Origin: Apodemus sylvaticus
Taxonomy: Eukaryota > Chordata > Mammalia > Rodentia > Muridae
Reading direction: 5' to 3'
Assembly: GCF_947179515.1 (NCBI RefSeq)
Contig: NC_067473.1
Coordinates: 105,096,282 to 105,160,281 of the forward strand
Length of the DNA: 64,000 nt
A model generated the notes under the pieces. That model was not told the DNA's origin, did no database searches, and saw only the letters and a program-made list of their open reading frames with translations. Positions 10,240 to 20,011 of the stretch are shown one piece after another. The position numbers were made by a program, and so were the translations under genes. How positions within the stretch are numbered: the first letter of the stretch is position 1; every line of letters begins with the position of its first letter.

Positions 10240-10985
10240 GTAGAAAAATACACTGAAATCAACAATTAATAAATTGGACCCCATGAAACTGAAAAGCCTT
10301 TGTAAGGAAAAGGACACCATCATATAGAAAATTGAACAGCCTACAGAATGGGAGAAGAGTTTTGCCAACATTACATTCACCACACGAGAGGGTATAAAAT
10401 AAGGGCAAAATTCCTCCATTGCTGATATGAGTACAAAGTCATATTGCAATCACTGTGGTGTAAAGAAATCAATATGATGAAACCTCAGAAAGTTGGGTAT
10501 TGATTTACCTTAAAATCCAGCTATACCCCTTTCCTTAGGTGAAAATACTTTGCTTAGCTCTGTACTCTATTTTTAAAAGGGTTATTTGGCTATCATGTAA
10601 ATAAAGAACATAACTAATAAAAAAGAACAAAAAGAAGGAACAATAGCAAATTTTAAAAAAATATAAAGAATATATCCAATAAAAAAGATCCAGCTATACC
10701 ATTCAGTCATATAACCAATGAACACTTCATCTTACAACAATGACAATGGCTCAACTATATTTACAGATGCTCAATTCACAAGTGAGAAGATAAAAACAAC
10801 CAAGATGTTCCTTAAAAGAATGGATAAAGTAAATAAGTTACATTTACTTAATGGATTATTACTGATCTGTTAAATATAACACATGAAATTTTCCTGCAAA
10901 TGGACTTAACTAGAAAAACTCATCCTGAGGGAAAGAACCCGGAATCAGAAAGACAAATATAATATGTATTTGTGTATATGAGGTT
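10240..10985 (+). mobile_element. Old L1 ORF2 remnant, sense
   Basis: Highly diverged plus-strand ORF2 3' region. Ordered matches include 'gaccccatgaaactgaaaag', 'tttgtaaggaaaaggacacc', 'gaatgggagaagagttttgcc', 'aaatccagctatacc' and 'gaaatttt-ctgcaaatggac'. An internal deletion joins about 10410 to text normally several hundred bases further on. It hosts a later nested insertion at 10528-10687. Confidence 0.7.
10528..10687 (+). mobile_element. Tiny 5'-inverted L1 nested in the older L1
   Basis: ATCCAGCTATACC occurs at 10515-10527 and exactly again at 10688-10700, and the host L1 text is continuous once one copy and the insert are removed. Within the insert, 10535-10592 is ORF2 in antisense ('tctgtactct-ttttaaaagggttatttgg'). 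From about 10596 it is the sense L1 terminus 'catgtaaataaag...aataaaaaag'. A second terminus-like copy, 'ataaagaatatatccaataaaaaag' in two pieces, follows at about 10661-10687. Confidence 0.75.
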
Positions 10986-11384
10986 ATTCTTTTTTAAACT
11001 AATGATTTCAACCTACTTGTCCAAAAACATTTCACCCAGGTCAGAAGCTATGTAAGTGACATTCCAAGCGGGAATGAGAACAGGAGCATATGGAATTGGG
11101 GTACAAACTCTATACTGAGGTGCATATTCCTGGAATAGTCTTCTTAGAGTTTTCACTAGAATAGTTTCTTGTTCATTTTTCTCATGTGATTATACCATCA
11201 AATTACAGTATCATTATATATCATAGTTTTAGATAAAAGTTATCACAGTTTGTAATCATCATAAGTATGTATTCTAATTTCCCTAACTACCCTAACCCTG
11301 TTAAAGCAAATAGTCATGCATAACTCACACAAATATTCATGTACTTTATACTCAATTTTATCAAACAGTCATATATACACTAAT

Positions 11385-11387
<3 letters not shown>

Positions 11388-11414
<27 letters not shown>
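11388..11414. repeat. (CA)n microsatellite
   Basis: About 13 uninterrupted CA units. Confidence 0.95.
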
Positions 11415-11419
<5 letters not shown>

Positions 11420-11812
11420 GACACAAACATACAAAAATCATGAAAATATCTGGTTTGTTTTTTTCCTTGTGGCTAGTCCAGTGTTTTCTGTGTTTAAAAA
11501 GGATTCACTGTATTATAGCTGGTTGCTAGAACAATACCATCACACATAAGTTAGAACCAGGATTGTATTATGAAATAATTTAGTTTGATCATATGACTAT
11601 ATGTCATATATATATATATATAATGAAATGTAACATGTTGTGCTTTTTCTGGATTATGGGAAGCTTAAAAACTGATGCATGAAATCCATAGTGATGTTCT
11701 ATTTCTTGAGAATGGCTTATCTAACTGTATAGAAGTTTGTATAGCTTTATAGACCCCAGGGTCTTGGGAAGTGTTTCTCTGATTGCATATGTTACACCAT
11801 ATATATACATGG

Positions 11813-11813
<1 letters not shown>

Positions 11814-11853
<40 letters not shown>
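11814..11853. repeat. (TA)n microsatellite
   Basis: Nearly pure (TA)n of about 20 units. The Tyr/Ile run in the open frame across it is low complexity. Confidence 0.95.
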
Positions 11854-11856
<3 letters not shown>

Positions 11857-12692
11857 CATTGCAAAAAAGTGATTGATTTTTATCTTCTTAAAAATTTTTC
11901 AGCTACTTCTCTGAAGAAGACTTGTATAAAGAATGAGACTACAGTTGTTCCCCTATTTTACCTATTTTTCTGAAGATGAGTAATGAACTCAGGACCTTGT
12001 ACTTCATAAATGAACAACAATCCAATGAGATAAATGTGTTAACTGCCTTGTATTCTATTAAAACTGAGTCAGTCACATTTCATAGAATAATTGAAACTCT
12101 TGTTTCCCTTTATGCTATGCAAAGGGCATAGTACCCTGATTTCATCGATTAAATCACGCCCTAAGAATCTTGAGAAGCCATATTTTTCTTAAGATTGGTT
12201 CAGGAGTACATACATACTGCATTGTAATGAGACTACTAAATGTCTACAACTTTTTCACCAACCTGTTTTGCCTGGTGATCTGTCGTCTGTTTATCCAATG
12301 TAACTTTTGAAAACCTGCTTGGGTTTCTAATCAGCTTTAAGAAAATGGGGATTACAAATGATTTTGAAGTGGCAACTCACATTTATATTGTATGGTGCTC
12401 ATGGTTTCTCAAAAGCCCAAAATGACTTATAGAACTGTTATTGAAAATTGATAAAAGTGAAGTTGTCTGCTTAATAAGATAACACACTTTTTTTACATGT
12501 ATATTTTATCCATCCTTAGGGAATCCTAAATAATAAAGCATCTACATTTTAATTCATTTGTACACAAATGACAAAATTAATTATTCCTTTTTGAATTATA
12601 CGATTTTTTATTTTGATTTTACAACAAATTACAGCGAAGAGATTACAGAAATCTCAGAAGAGACTTTGAATTTTGAACTTTTTCATTTGGAT

Positions 12693-13228
12693 ATTTTATT
12701 TATTAACATCTCAAATTTTATCCTCTTTCCTGATTCCCCCCCCCCAGAAACCCCCTATCCCATTCACCCACCTCATGCTTCTATGAGGGTTTGCCTCTAC
12801 ACACCTACCCACTCCTGCTTCCCTGCCCTAGCATTTCCCTACACTGAGGCATCAAGCCTTCACAGGACCTAGGGCATCGTCTCTCATTGATGCTGACTGG
12901 GCCATTTCTGCTACATATATGGCTCGAGCCATGGGTCCCAACATGTGTACTCTTTGGTTGGAGGTTTAAATACTGGGAGCTCTGGGGTTACTGCTTGGTT
13001 CATATTGTTGTTCTTCCTGTGGGGCTGCAAATCCCTTCAGATCCTTCAGTCCTTTCTATAGCTCCTCCATTGGGGACCCAGTGATCAATTCAATGGTTGG
13101 TTGCAAGCATCTACCTCTGTATATGTCGGGCTCTGTCAGAGCCTCTCAGGAGACAGATATATCAGGCTCCTGTCAGCATGTACTTCTTGGCATCCACAGG
13201 AGCTTTTACACCCAGGATCTCAAAATTA
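12693..13228 (-). mobile_element. L1 3' UTR, antisense
   Basis: It starts at the element 3' end ('atattttatttattaacatc') and proceeds through a C-run (12736-12745) and then 'aagccttcacaggacc', 'cattgatgctga', 'tctgctacatatatggc', 'tgtactctttggttgg', 'catattgttgttcttcc' and 'ctctgtcagagcctctcagg'. It is non-coding and 5'-truncated near 13228. Confidence 0.85.
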
Positions 13229-13680
13229 ATCATTCTTTGTAGTTGAATAAACACTAGTAAAATACCTACATAAAGAAAATTATCAGTATTTTTAGCTTTA
13301 AGCAAAGCATAACTTCGACTGAATAACAAAATATTTTTGCAGCATTAACATTTTCAGGTTTGATAATCACCACTAAAATTTGGTTACAATATAAGTTTGT
13401 CAATCAAATGAAAAGTTAGTGGCGAATTTGAAGTTGAACCTTTTAGGTGGAGAAAATATTATGAAAAGAAATGCAATCATTTCTTCAGAAAACCATGATA
13501 TGAATTGTAGTGTCCATCTAATAGAATATTTGAATAGTTGTTCACCTGTTTTCTATTATGCTATAATGTTGGAGCTGAACAACATAAAAGGTGGGAAGAT
13601 TTCCTTCATCTCAATGCTTTAGGGAATTAAACATGTGGCCACACAACTGTGTTGTTTCTCTCTTAGAGTAAGTTACAGAA
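13229..13680. other. Intergenic DNA, nothing recognised
   Basis: AT-rich without a recognised repeat. The 67-codon frame at 13419-13622 has no familiar motif. Confidence 0.5.
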
Positions 13681-13689
13681 TTCAGGCTC

Positions 13690-13955
13690 CTGTGTTAGTA
13701 GAGAGAAGTAGGTTCCTTCTAGAATTTGGGAAGCAGTGCAAGCTCTAGAACAGAATATAGCACTAAATTCACTCCCTCAATGAAACAGCCCCTTCAGGAT
13801 TCTTTATAATTTCAATCACACCCCAACATCTATTAAAATTATGAACTCACTAATAGCCTAATTAATTGATAAGGTCAGAGCTCCTACAAGCCAATCTTGT
13901 CTTCAAATTCTGAGCTCTTGGGGGCTTCTCCCATCCAAACCACAGAACTCGTTGA
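13690..13955 (-). mobile_element. Possible MaLR-type LTR remnant
   Basis: The order 'aactcactaatagcctaattaattgataaggtcagagctc', 'cttgggggcttctcccatccaaacca' (each read in parts) resembles the antisense of old mammalian MaLR LTRs. Divergence is high and the ends are not defined. A repeat-library comparison would settle it. Confidence 0.3.
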
Positions 13956-13987
13956 GAAAATTCACTTAAAATTAGTTGATATTTCAC

Positions 13988-14035
13988 TAGAAAATGTGTG
14001 ATGTCGTGTGGTGTGGTGTGGTGATGTGTGGAAAA
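13988..14035. repeat. GTGTG-type short tandem repeat
   Basis: 'tgtggtgtggtgtggtg' type units, about four copies, with flanking purine-rich DNA. Confidence 0.6.
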
Positions 14036-14277
14036 GGAAAAGGGAAGAAAGTATGACTGCTCTCTTGTATTTTGAATGAGAAGTTTTATTACAGCTATGT
14101 GGATGGGCATAGTCAGAGACAGCAACCTACAGGAAAGACTGAGGTATAGGTACTTGACCAGACTGAGTTGGGCCATGTGGGCAGAAGGGGAGTGAAGAAA
14201 GGGGAAACAGGTGCAGCAGCCAGGAGGCCAAAGGGTAAAAGAAAGCCAGGAATCAAAATGATTGGATTATATAGGAA

Positions 14278-14352
14278 ATGACTATGCTATGCTCTGTTAT
14301 GAATATGCTATGCTATGCTATGCATTGCTTTGTTATACTATGCTATGCTGTG
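14278..14352. repeat. (TATGC)n imperfect pentanucleotide repeat
   Basis: Repeated TATGC units ('gctatgctatgctatgc') with variants such as TTTGT and TGTGT. About 12 units are recognisable. Confidence 0.8.
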
Positions 14353-14354
14353 TT

Positions 14355-15341
14355 GAATATAGTATATTAAAACAAAAATTAGCACACCATAATTGGATGT
14401 ATTAAAGGAAGAGAGTCCAATAGAAGGCAAAAGAATCTGAGACATACCCATGCACACACCCAACAATCCCATAAACACAGTAAAGCAGAAGACTTAAGTG
14501 CAGGGGACCTAGTGCAGACCTCCTGTGCTTGTTGTTTGACTCTGAATTTGTTTGAACTTTCTCAATTGATTTGTGTCTCTTGTTTCCTTCAAGTCCCATA
14601 TCCCCTTTGTTTCTTACACTCTGTCACCTCTTCTAAAGATTTCCCTGAGAGGAAGGATTTGATAGAGACATCCTGTTTAGTGTTAAGTTTTCCAAGGTCC
14701 CTAACTCTGCAGAATGTATGGCTGCGGATCTTCATGTTTTTTCCCATTTGCTATTCTATAAGAAAGTATCTTTAGTGGTGGCTAAGAAGGCAATAATCTA
14801 TGAGTATAGCAGAATATCATTGAGTCATTTATTGCTCTTTATTTGCTTACTTACTTACTTACCTACTTATTTATTGAGCAGTAGAGTTTGTACTACCCCC
14901 CTACAAATACTGAGTCAGGTTCTTGATCACTCAAGCAGTATTGGATATGAGTTCAATCTCAAAAAAAATGGGCCTTAAGACAAATCAGATATTGATTGGT
15001 TCCTCCAACAAGTTTTGTACCTGTAGATCAAAGGTAAATGTTTGTTGCTGGGCTGGTGTTTATATTTCTATTTTTTAGCTCACATTCTTGTGCCAAAGAT
15101 ACCATCTTCACTTCTCCATGTTTTGGGAGTTCTCTTCTGCATTAATGCTTTAATAAGTGTGTGAACAGCAACATACATTCTGCACAGTCATGTGGGTTGC
15201 TTGGAGATTTCCCCTAGAATCACTTTGGCCAACAACTTAATTATATGTAACCCACTCCCAGGACTAATAATAACTTTATTAGATGACAAGACCTATTTAG
15301 TTGGGGCTTTATCTCTTGCAGTATCTAAAATGGCCATTTTA

Positions 15342-15381
<40 letters not shown>

Positions 15382-16050
15382 CACTCACACATTTTTACTG
15401 TGGTTTTCATACCTTACAAATGACCTTTTATCTCTCTCCTCACAGCCTTGCCTTCACCTCCATCTCCTCACACTTTCCTTACTTGATTCTCATGTTCTAT
15501 ACCTTGCCCACATGCACCCATATCTATTTATTATTCTGTTTCAATTTCCTAACAAGTTCTATCTGTCCCTCTCAGTTCATCACCTAAGTTCTGTGATTAT
15601 GCTGATTATACTTTTGTTGTCACTGACATAGTAGCTAATATCTGCATGTAAGTGAATACAGACCATTTTTACCTTTCTGGGTCTTGGATACCCCACTCAG
15701 GATAATTTTTTCATTTCCTCTATTTACCTGTTGATTTAATTTTTCATGCTGAATTGCATTTCATTATGCAAATGTAATACATTTTCTTTGTCTATGCTTT
15801 TGTTAAATGGCTTCAAAGTCATTTCCAATTTCTGGAATTTATGACTAACATGGCAATGAAAATGGTTCTGTAGCAGGAGTTGTTTGGGAATATTCCCAGA
15901 GGAGGTGTTGCTGTATAGTGAGGCATATGGATTCCCATGTTCCTAAGGTGACCCACAAAAGGAAATCCACATTGATTTCTATAGTGTCTTTATGATTTTG
16001 TACTTCTACCATAAGGTAGACTATATTTCTTACTATAATCCTCTTCAACA
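14355..16050 (-). mobile_element. Old Lx-type L1, 3' UTR and ORF2 end, antisense
   Basis: Minus-strand L1 of an older murid family. 14355-15400 follows the Lx-type 3' UTR (landmarks 'aatcccataaacacag', 'tttgatagagacatcc', 'atctatgagtatagcagaatatcat', 'ggttcttgatcactcaagcagt', 'gggccttaag'). About 15640-16045 is the very diverged end of ORF2 ('aagtgaatacagacc', 'tttctgggtcttgg', 'actcaggataat'). A (CA)n lies inside at 15341-15377. It is full of stops and has no coding capacity. Confidence 0.7.
15341..15377. repeat. (CA)n microsatellite
   Basis: About 18 CA units, inside the old antisense L1. Confidence 0.95.
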
Positions 16051-16107
16051 TGAAGGTCTACTTGCCTATGTTAATTAATTAATTGTTCATTGTTAATTAA
16101 TTAGTTT

Positions 16108-16160
16108 GTTTGTTTTGGGTATTTCAAGACAGGGTTTTGTATTGTGGCTTTGCCCCTCTG
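16108..16160 (-). mobile_element. Possible B1 SINE end, antisense
   Basis: 'tttgtttgttttgggtatttcaagacagggttttgt' (in two parts) resembles the T-rich 3' end of B1 in antisense ('gagacagggtttc'). Only about 50 bases match, so this is tentative. Confidence 0.35.
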
Positions 16161-17265
16161 TCTTCCTCAACTCTATCCCTCATTGTTCCTCAGGACACCC
16201 TAAACTCTGCCTGATGTTTGGCTATGGGTCTCTGAATCTATTACCTTCTGCCACTGAATACAAACAATCAGTAGACAGTCATGGTGAGTTGCTGCCTGCA
16301 AGGATATCAGAGTATCACTAATAATGTCAGAGATTGGTTCTCCTCCATGAAATGGGTCTCAAGTTGGGACAGTCATTGGTTGAACATTCCCTCAGTTTCT
16401 GCTCAATCTTTATCTCTGTGCATCTTGTTGTCTGGGATAATATTGGTTTGAAGACTATGGGTGAATTGATGACTGCCTCCTTCTACTGGAAGACATGACT
16501 GGCTGTATATCCCTCAGGTAGAGATCTCAGGTGGAGTTACCCACATAGACTCCCTGTATCCTCCCCCATCCATGTTCTCCAGGTGGTCACAGAGATGCTC
16601 CCCATTGATAACTGTTCTTAGTCCTAGCTCTCTTCTGCACTCATCCCCTACACTTGATCTCCAGCCCCATACACTCCCCTACACGCTTTCCTACCCACTT
16701 CTTTCTTGCTATCTACCACTGACTACTATGTTGTTTCCATTTCTGATTGAGATCCACACATTCTCCCCTGGGCCCTCCTTATTAGTTAGTTTCTTTGTGT
16801 CTGTGGATTGTTCAGTATTCCTGAACTTTATGTCTAATGTCTAATAATAAGCAAGTACATACCATGTATGTCTTTCTGGGTCTGTCATATCACCTCAGGA
16901 TGATATTATCAACTTCTTCAAACTATTTCACAAAACAGAAAAAGGTTCTTTAATTATTCAGGACTGTTTTAACTATACTGTTCTATTTGTTTGCTTGCTG
17001 TATGTTGTGTGTGTATATTTGTATGTATGTGTGTGTTTCCATTTGAAGCTGAAAATTGTCCTTTCAATATCTCTGAAAAATAGTGCTGAAAATTTGATAG
17101 GGATTGCAGTAAATTTGTAGTTTGCTTTTGGTGATGGTCATTTTTACTGTTTTAAGTTTATTGATCAACAAGCATGGAATGTCTCTCTATCATCATCAAT
17201 TTCTTTCTTCAATATCTTCATTTAAATTTTGTATCATTAAAGTCTCTCACTTACTTGGTTAGAGT

Positions 17266-17648
17266 TGAGAGGACTGAGATAGCCAGAGCTCTGCTTATGA
17301 CATCACAGACTGTAAAATAGCAGTTTGGAAGACTAGGCCTAAGTTTCTGTCTCCCATAATTGAGAACTTGGATCCAGGAACTTGTGGCTAGCCATCCATA
17401 GCTGCATGAACACCTTGTCATTTGGCCTGATGTAAGAAAACATAGCTAAATAAATAAATGCACATACCCCGCTCCCCCATAATTCCCCCAACTGAAAATA
17501 AAAACTGGGCCTGCAAGTCCACCAGGTGTCTCCATTTCCAAATGGGGAGACCCCTTCACACAGGAAATTCAGCTGAATAATGGCTCTTTGCATTTGCATT
17601 CTATGTGAGTCCAGGTTGCCATTTTTCAATGATTCTTAGACTCTAACT
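17266..17648 (+). mobile_element. Probable solo LTR of an endogenous retrovirus
   Basis: A 383-bp block with no L1 text interrupts otherwise continuous antisense L1: 'ttggttagagt' at its left resumes as 'tattccaagatattttg' at its right. It starts TG. It has a TATA-like 'aaaataaaaact' and a GC-rich middle, and a degraded polyadenylation motif 'gaataatggctctttgc' near its right end, the usual LTR order. The flanking GAGT/GAAT could be a decayed 4-5-bp duplication. There is no internal viral coding region. Family not identified. Confidence 0.5.
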
Positions 17649-18301
17649 GAATTATTCCAAGATATTTTGTATTATTAAAGGATATTATGAAAGGTTGTTT
17701 CCTTGATATTTTTCTCAACCTTTGTCATCTATATAGAGGAGGGTTACTTAGTTTTGAATGTTTAAATTTCTATTCAGCTAATTTGTTAAAAGTGTGTATC
17801 AACTGTAGGACTTTCCCAGTGGAATTCTTTGGGTCACCTATGTAGACTACCATATCACCAGAATATAAAAATACTTTGACTTTTCCTTTAATATTTGTGT
17901 TTTCTTGAAGTCTTTCAGTTTTATTATAGCTCTGGGTAAGACTTTAAGTCTTAACTATTTTGAAGAGTTATGGGCTCAACAATGTTTTCTTGCTTTTGCT
18001 TTTAGTGGAATTGCTTTATAGCTCCTTCATTTAAGTTGATATTGGCAAAGTCCTTGAAGTAAATGGCTTTTATTATGTTAAGATATGTTCCTTGATTCCT
18101 TGATCTTTCTAAGAATTCTACCATGAATATGTATACCTTTTGTCAAAGGATATTCCTTAATATACTGAGATGCCCACATGATTTTTGTCTTTCAGTTTGG
18201 TTGCAAGATTGGTTACATTTATTGATTTTAATTAAGTTTAACCTTTCCTGAATCTCTAGAATTAAAACTCTATGATCATGGTATATGATGTTTTTCATGA
18301 G

Positions 18302-18327
18302 TTTTTTTTTTTTTTTTTTTTTTTTTT
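18302..18327. repeat. (T)26 run
   Basis: Uninterrupted T26 within antisense L1 ORF2. It may be an expanded short T-run of the host L1. Confidence 0.9.
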
Positions 18328-18589
18328 GGTTTGGAAGTATTTATTGACTGTTTGTCCATCTGTGTTCACAGACAAATTAGTCTCTAATTCTCATTCTTTA
18401 TTGGTTCATTATGTGGTTTGGTATAAAAAAAAGCTCTGAGAGCTCAGGAATCAATTTGAGAAGTGATATTTCTGTTTCAATTTTGTAGAGTCATTTCTGG
18501 AGTATTTTGATAAATTTTTCTTTAAAATGATGATAGAATTTTGCACTGAAACAACCTGGCCCTGGGTTTGCTTGTTTGTTGTGTTTTCT

Positions 18590-18745
18590 TGTGCGTTTAA
18601 GAGAACTGGGGGGGGGGGGGACTCTCAGAGAGGAGGCAGGGAAGAGGAGGAAAGCGGGCTTGTGGTGGAGAAACTGGGAAAGGGGATAACATTTGAACTG
18701 TAAATAAATAAAATAATCAATAAAAACAAACGAACTAAGAAGAGG
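18590..18745 (+). mobile_element. Short L1 3' terminus, sense, nested in antisense L1
   Basis: A G13 run (18608-18620), 'gaaactgggaaaggggataacatttgaactgtaaataaa' (in parts) and 'aatcaataaaaacaaa' form an L1 3' end and tail on the strand opposite to its host L1. Confidence 0.75.
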
Positions 18746-18849
18746 ATATAAAGAATAAGAGAAAGTCAATATGTTCACAATATATTGTATGCATTTTTGA
18801 AATTGTCCAAATTAAAAAATAAAGGAAACCAAGTTAAAATAAAAACAAA

Positions 18850-19176
18850 AGAATTTATTTATTGCTTCTGTTTTACTATAGGTTATATGTCTGCTTAATT
18901 TGCTTCTCAGATATTGATTTAACTTTGGTAAGTGGTGTGTATTGAGAAAATATGTTTCATGTAGATTTTCTAATTTGGGGTAAGAACAGGTTTTTAAGCA
19001 ATGTCCTTATGATTCCCCAATTTCCTTCTGTGTCTTTCATTATGTCCCCTTTTTCATTCTAATTTTTCATTTGATTAATTCCTCTCTGACTTTAGGTTAA
19101 TTGGGGTAAGGATTTGTCAATCTTATTGATTTTCTCAAAGAAACAAGTCTTTCTTTACTTAATTCTTTGTAATTGT

Positions 19177-19243
<67 letters not shown>

Positions 19244-19975
19244 TGTGTGTGTCTATATGTGCATTTGTTTGTTTTATTGATTTCATCCTTGAGTTTGACT
19301 ATTTCCTATCATTTACTTTTTTGAGGTTGGATTCCTTTTTTTTTCTCTGTGGTTTTCAGGTGTGCTATAAAGTTACTCATATGAGATCTCTCCAATATTT
19401 ATATTTAAAACTCATAGTTATGAACTTGCCTCTTATAACTACCTTCATTGTGCCCTCTAAATCTGGGTATATATTCTTTTCCATTCAATTTTAAAAGTGT
19501 TTACTTATTTATTAATTTCACTCTTAACCTATTTTTCACTCACTGTTGCGTTATTAAGCTTCCATGAGTTTGTAAGCTTTCTGTTCTTTCTGTGGTTGAT
19601 ATACAGATTTAAAACTGTGGTACTCAAAAAGAAATGTGGCATTATTTCAGTTTTCTTATATCTGTTGAGACTTGTTTTGTGTCTCAGTGAGTGCTAAATT
19701 TTGGAGAGAATTTTCTCAGTGTCTGAGAACAAGAAATATTATTTTGTGATTGTGTGGCTTACACTATAAATACCTGTTAGGTAGTTTGATTTATAACTTT
19801 CATTCACTCCACCATTTATTCATTTAGTTTTTGTCTGGATGACTTGTCTATTGGCAGACATTTCCCACTATCACTGTGTAAAGTTCAATGTGCAATTTAA
19901 GCTATTCTCTTTCCCTTTTTTTCCAAACTTGAGTGTTCTACAATTTAGAATATAGATGATAAGAATTGAGCTTTC
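18850..19975 (-). mobile_element. Old L1 ORF2, antisense (continuation of host element)
   Basis: ORF2 text resumes: 'tgattcc-aatttccttctgtg', 'cccctttttcattct', 'gattttctcaaagaaac', 'tgagtttgactatttcct' and 'gtctattggcagacatttcccactatcac' (in parts), running towards the endonuclease region. A compound CT/GT microsatellite lies inside it. Confidence 0.65.
19182..19252. repeat. Compound (CT)n(GT)n microsatellite
   Basis: (CT)22 at about 19182-19226, followed directly by (GT)13 at 19227-19252. The Ser-Leu and Val-Cys runs in the overlapping frame are read-through of this repeat. Confidence 0.95.
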
Positions 19976-20011
19976 TCATTGAGTCCTGGGAGTCTCCCCG
20001 ATCCCAGTATT

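Larger units (their letters stand above)
10990..12690. other. Intergenic DNA with three dinucleotide repeats
   Basis: No gene or interspersed repeat recognised. It contains (CA)n at 11388-11414, (TA)n at 11606-11622 and (TA)n at 11814-11853. Confidence 0.55.
16165..18574 (-). mobile_element. Old L1 (Lx type), 3' UTR to mid-ORF2, antisense
   Basis: 16165-16850 follows the Lx-type 3' UTR ('gcctgatgtttggctatgggtctctg', 'tcaagttgggacagtcattggttg' in parts). 16850-17265 and 17649-18574 are ORF2 in antisense, with the text around 18540 ('agaattttgcactgaaacaacctggccctggg' in parts) marking the reverse transcriptase region. A probable LTR interrupts it at 17266-17648. The same element appears to resume at 18850-19975. 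No open frame survives. Confidence 0.7.

Noticed and set aside
19114..19494. 126-codon open frame with hydrophobic runs suggesting membrane segments
   Set aside because: It combines a (CT)n(GT)n repeat with antisense L1 ORF2; the hydrophobicity is the usual look of antisense A-rich coding DNA.
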